Below, one piece after another: positions 62,241-64,000 of a stretch of DNA of 64,000 bases; the first letter of the stretch is position 1, and each line of letters begins with the position of its first letter. This stretch comes from an uncultured Lacinutrix sp. GTDB taxonomy: Bacteria > Bacteroidota > Bacteroidia > Flavobacteriales > Flavobacteriaceae. Position numbers and translations under genes: made by a program. A model generated the notes under the pieces. It searched no databases, was not told where the DNA came from, and saw nothing but the letters and a program-made list of their open reading frames with translations. The stretch is taken from assembly GCF_947500325.1 (NCBI RefSeq), contig NZ_CANMRQ010000008.1:1-64000 (forward strand). The letters run 5' to 3'.

Positions 62241-63623
62241 ATGAAGAAGACATTATTTGATAAAGTTTGGGATGCTCATGTCGTTGATTCTATAGAAAAT
62301 GGCCCACAAGTTTTATATATAGATAAACATTTAATTCATGAAGTGACTAGTCCACAAGCCTTTAATGAATTAGAAAAACGTAGGATTCCTATCTTTCGTC
62401 CAAATCAAATTGTGGCTACTGCAGACCACAATACACCTACAGAAAACCAACACTTACCAATTAAAGATGAGAACTCTAGAAAACAACTAGAACAACTCTC
62501 TAATAATTGTAAAAAAAATAACATTACACTTTATGAATTAGGACACGAGTATAATGGTATTGTTCACGTTATGGCTCCAGAATTGGGCATTACTCAACCT
62601 GGAATGACTATTGTTTGCGGAGACAGCCATACCTCAACACATGGCGCTTTTGGTACTATTGCTTTTGGTATTGGTACTAGTCAAGTGGCTCAAGTTTTCG
62701 CAAGTCAATGTTTACTATTAAAAAAACCAAAAAGCTTGCGTGTTTCTGTAAATGGCAAACTAAAAAAAGGTGTATTACCTAAAGATGTTATTTTATATAT
62801 TATTGCTAAGTTAGGCACCAATGCTGGCACAGGATACTTTTGCGAATATGCAGGCGATGTATTTGAAAACATGTCTATGGAAGGCAGAATGACGGTTTGT
62901 AATATGAGTATTGAAATGGGAGCACGCGGAGGCATGATTGCTCCAGACCAAACCACTTTTGATTATGTAAAAGGAAAAACATTTGCACCAATTGGAAATG
63001 ATTTTGATAAAAAAGTTAACTATTGGAAAACATTACCAACAGATCAAGGCGCTACCTTCGATAAAGAATACTTTTTTGATGCCGAAGATATTGAACCAAT
63101 GGTTACTTATGGAACAAATCCAGGAATGGGAATAAAAGTTTCCGAAAACATACCAGAATTAAACGATGCTTCTTTTGAAAAATCTTTAGAATATATGGAT
63201 TTCAAAAAAGGAGAATCATTAGTTAATAAACCAATAAACTTCGTATTTATAGGAAGCTGTACCAACTCAAGAATTGAAGATTTTAGAGTTGCTGCAAACT
63301 ACATAAAAGGCAAACAAAAAGCAGATAATGTAACTGCTTGGCTTGTTCCTGGAAGCAAGCAAGTTGAAGCTCAAATTATTAAAGAAGGTTTAAAAACAAT
63401 TTTTGACGCAGCAGGTTTTAAATTACGTCAACCAGGCTGTAGTGCTTGTTTAGCCATGAACGACGATAAAATTCCTCAAGGAGAATACTGTGTCTCTACA
63501 AGTAACAGGAATTTTGAAGGTAGACAAGGACAAGGTGCCCGAACTATTTTAGCAAGTCCTTTAGTAGCTGCAGCCACAGCTGTTGAAGGCAAAATTATTG
63601 ACATAACTAAACAATTGAATTAA
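62241..63623 (+). CDS. leuC: 3-isopropylmalate dehydratase large subunit
   Basis: Aconitase-family subunit holding the 4Fe-4S cluster. About 460 residues from the ATG at 62241 ([15 protein letters not shown]), four bases after the leuA stop; an earlier ATG at 62229 overlaps leuA. Cluster ligands lie in [12 protein letters not shown] and [10 protein letters not shown], and the signature [13 protein letters not shown] is intact. Confidence 0.96.
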   Translation: MKKTLFDKVWDAHVVDSIENGPQVLYIDKHLIHEVTSPQAFNELEKRRIPIFRPNQIVATADHNTPTENQHLPIKDENSRKQLEQLSNNCKKNNITLYELGHEYNGIVHVMAPELGITQPGMTIVCGDSHTSTHGAFGTIAFGIGTSQVAQVFASQCLLLKKPKSLRVSVNGKLKKGVLPKDVILYIIAKLGTNAGTGYFCEYAGDVFENMSMEGRMTVCNMSIEMGARGGMIAPDQTTFDYVKGKTFAPIGNDFDKKVNYWKTLPTDQGATFDKEYFFDAEDIEPMVTYGTNPGMGIKVSENIPELNDASFEKSLEYMDFKKGESLVNKPINFVFIGSCTNSRIEDFRVAANYIKGKQKADNVTAWLVPGSKQVEAQIIKEGLKTIFDAAGFKLRQPGCSACLAMNDDKIPQGEYCVSTSNRNFEGRQGQGARTILASPLVAAATAVEGKIIDITKQLN

Positions 63624-63624
63624 G

Positions 63625-64000
63625 ATGGAAAAGTTTACAACATTACAGTCGAAAGCTATTCCATTAGCGATTGAAAATATAGATACAGATCAAATTATTC
63701 CTGCTCGCTTTTTAAAAGCAACAGACAGAAATGGTTTTGGTGATAATGTTTTTAGAGATTGGCGTTTTAACGAGGATAATTCTAAAAATGAAGATTTCAC
63801 ATTGAACAACCCAAAATATTCTGGCAGCATTTTAGTTGCTGGCGATAATTTTGGTTGCGGTTCTAGTAGAGAACATGCCGCATGGGCTTTAAGCGATTAT
63901 GGTTTTAAGGTTATTGTTTCAAGTTTCTTTGCAGATATTTTTAAAGGAAACGCCTTAAACAATGGTCTACTTCCTGTTCAAGTTTCGCCAGAATTTTTAA
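63625..64000 (+). CDS. leuD: 3-isopropylmalate dehydratase small subunit, cut by window end
   Basis: The first 125 codons are present, starting [20 protein letters not shown] one base after the leuC stop. Family motifs are [12 protein letters not shown] and the swivel-domain signature [13 protein letters not shown], followed by [18 protein letters not shown]. The frame is open to the end of the window. It forms the isomerase with LeuC. Confidence 0.96.
   Translation, partial: MEKFTTLQSKAIPLAIENIDTDQIIPARFLKATDRNGFGDNVFRDWRFNEDNSKNEDFTLNNPKYSGSILVAGDNFGCGSSREHAAWALSDYGFKVIVSSFFADIFKGNALNNGLLPVQVSPEFL

Overview
The window comes from an AT-rich Bacteroidota genome, almost certainly a marine-type Flavobacteriaceae. 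The evidence is the gliding genes gldB, gldC and gldA, two proteins with C-terminal type IX secretion (T9SS) sorting domains, Bacteroidota-type promoters (TTTG about 20 nt before TAnnTTTG), Bacteroidota-style lipoproteins, and a metH gene split in two. Most genes from 3 kb to 61 kb lie on the minus strand. No tRNA, rRNA, CRISPR array or prophage was seen.

Layout. 1-77: the end of an IS3-like insertion sequence cut by the window edge. 0.1-5 kb: gldC, gldB, nadE, a NarL-type response regulator and dnaG. 5-9.4 kb: a secreted adhesin-like T9SS cargo protein, a beta-barrel protein, and an ECF sigma factor with a membrane partner. 9.5-20.4 kb: housekeeping genes (polyprenyl synthase, rlmN, queA, aroA, mazG-like, two transglutaminase-like exported proteins, dtd, rsgA). 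20.4-25.3 kb: a small T9SS protein and the Phe/Tyr operon (pheA, aminotransferase, tyrA, DAHP synthase-chorismate mutase). This operon is preceded by an aromatic-rich leader peptide and a terminator/antiterminator pair, i.e. a transcription attenuator. 25.4-26.3 kb: gldA.

26.3-35.8 kb is an accessory island. Its main gene is a probably surface-exposed lipoprotein with a C-terminal HExxH toxin-like domain. Small exported and immunity-like genes follow it, then an orphan nuclease-toxin-like tip with an Imm49-like partner, and gene remnants. One remnant is a degraded copy of the 3' end of the DUF2807 gene that borders the island.

36-59 kb is a sulfur/methionine supercluster. A SAM-I riboswitch stands before metY, a MetX-aspartokinase-homoserine dehydrogenase fusion, metZ, split metH, metF and an Rrf2 regulator. 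A second promoter with a palindromic operator then leads into sulfate assimilation: cysH, cysD, cysN, a ferredoxin-dependent sulfite reductase with a HEPN tail, siroheme synthesis, ferredoxin and its reductase, cysE and cysM. Together these carry sulfate to sulfide to homocysteine to methionine. 61-64 kb holds leuA, leuC and a truncated leuD.

The strongest regulatory findings are the aromatic attenuator and a pair of LytTR-like direct repeats. The repeats have identical geometry in front of two otherwise unrelated surface or secreted protein genes 15 kb apart.
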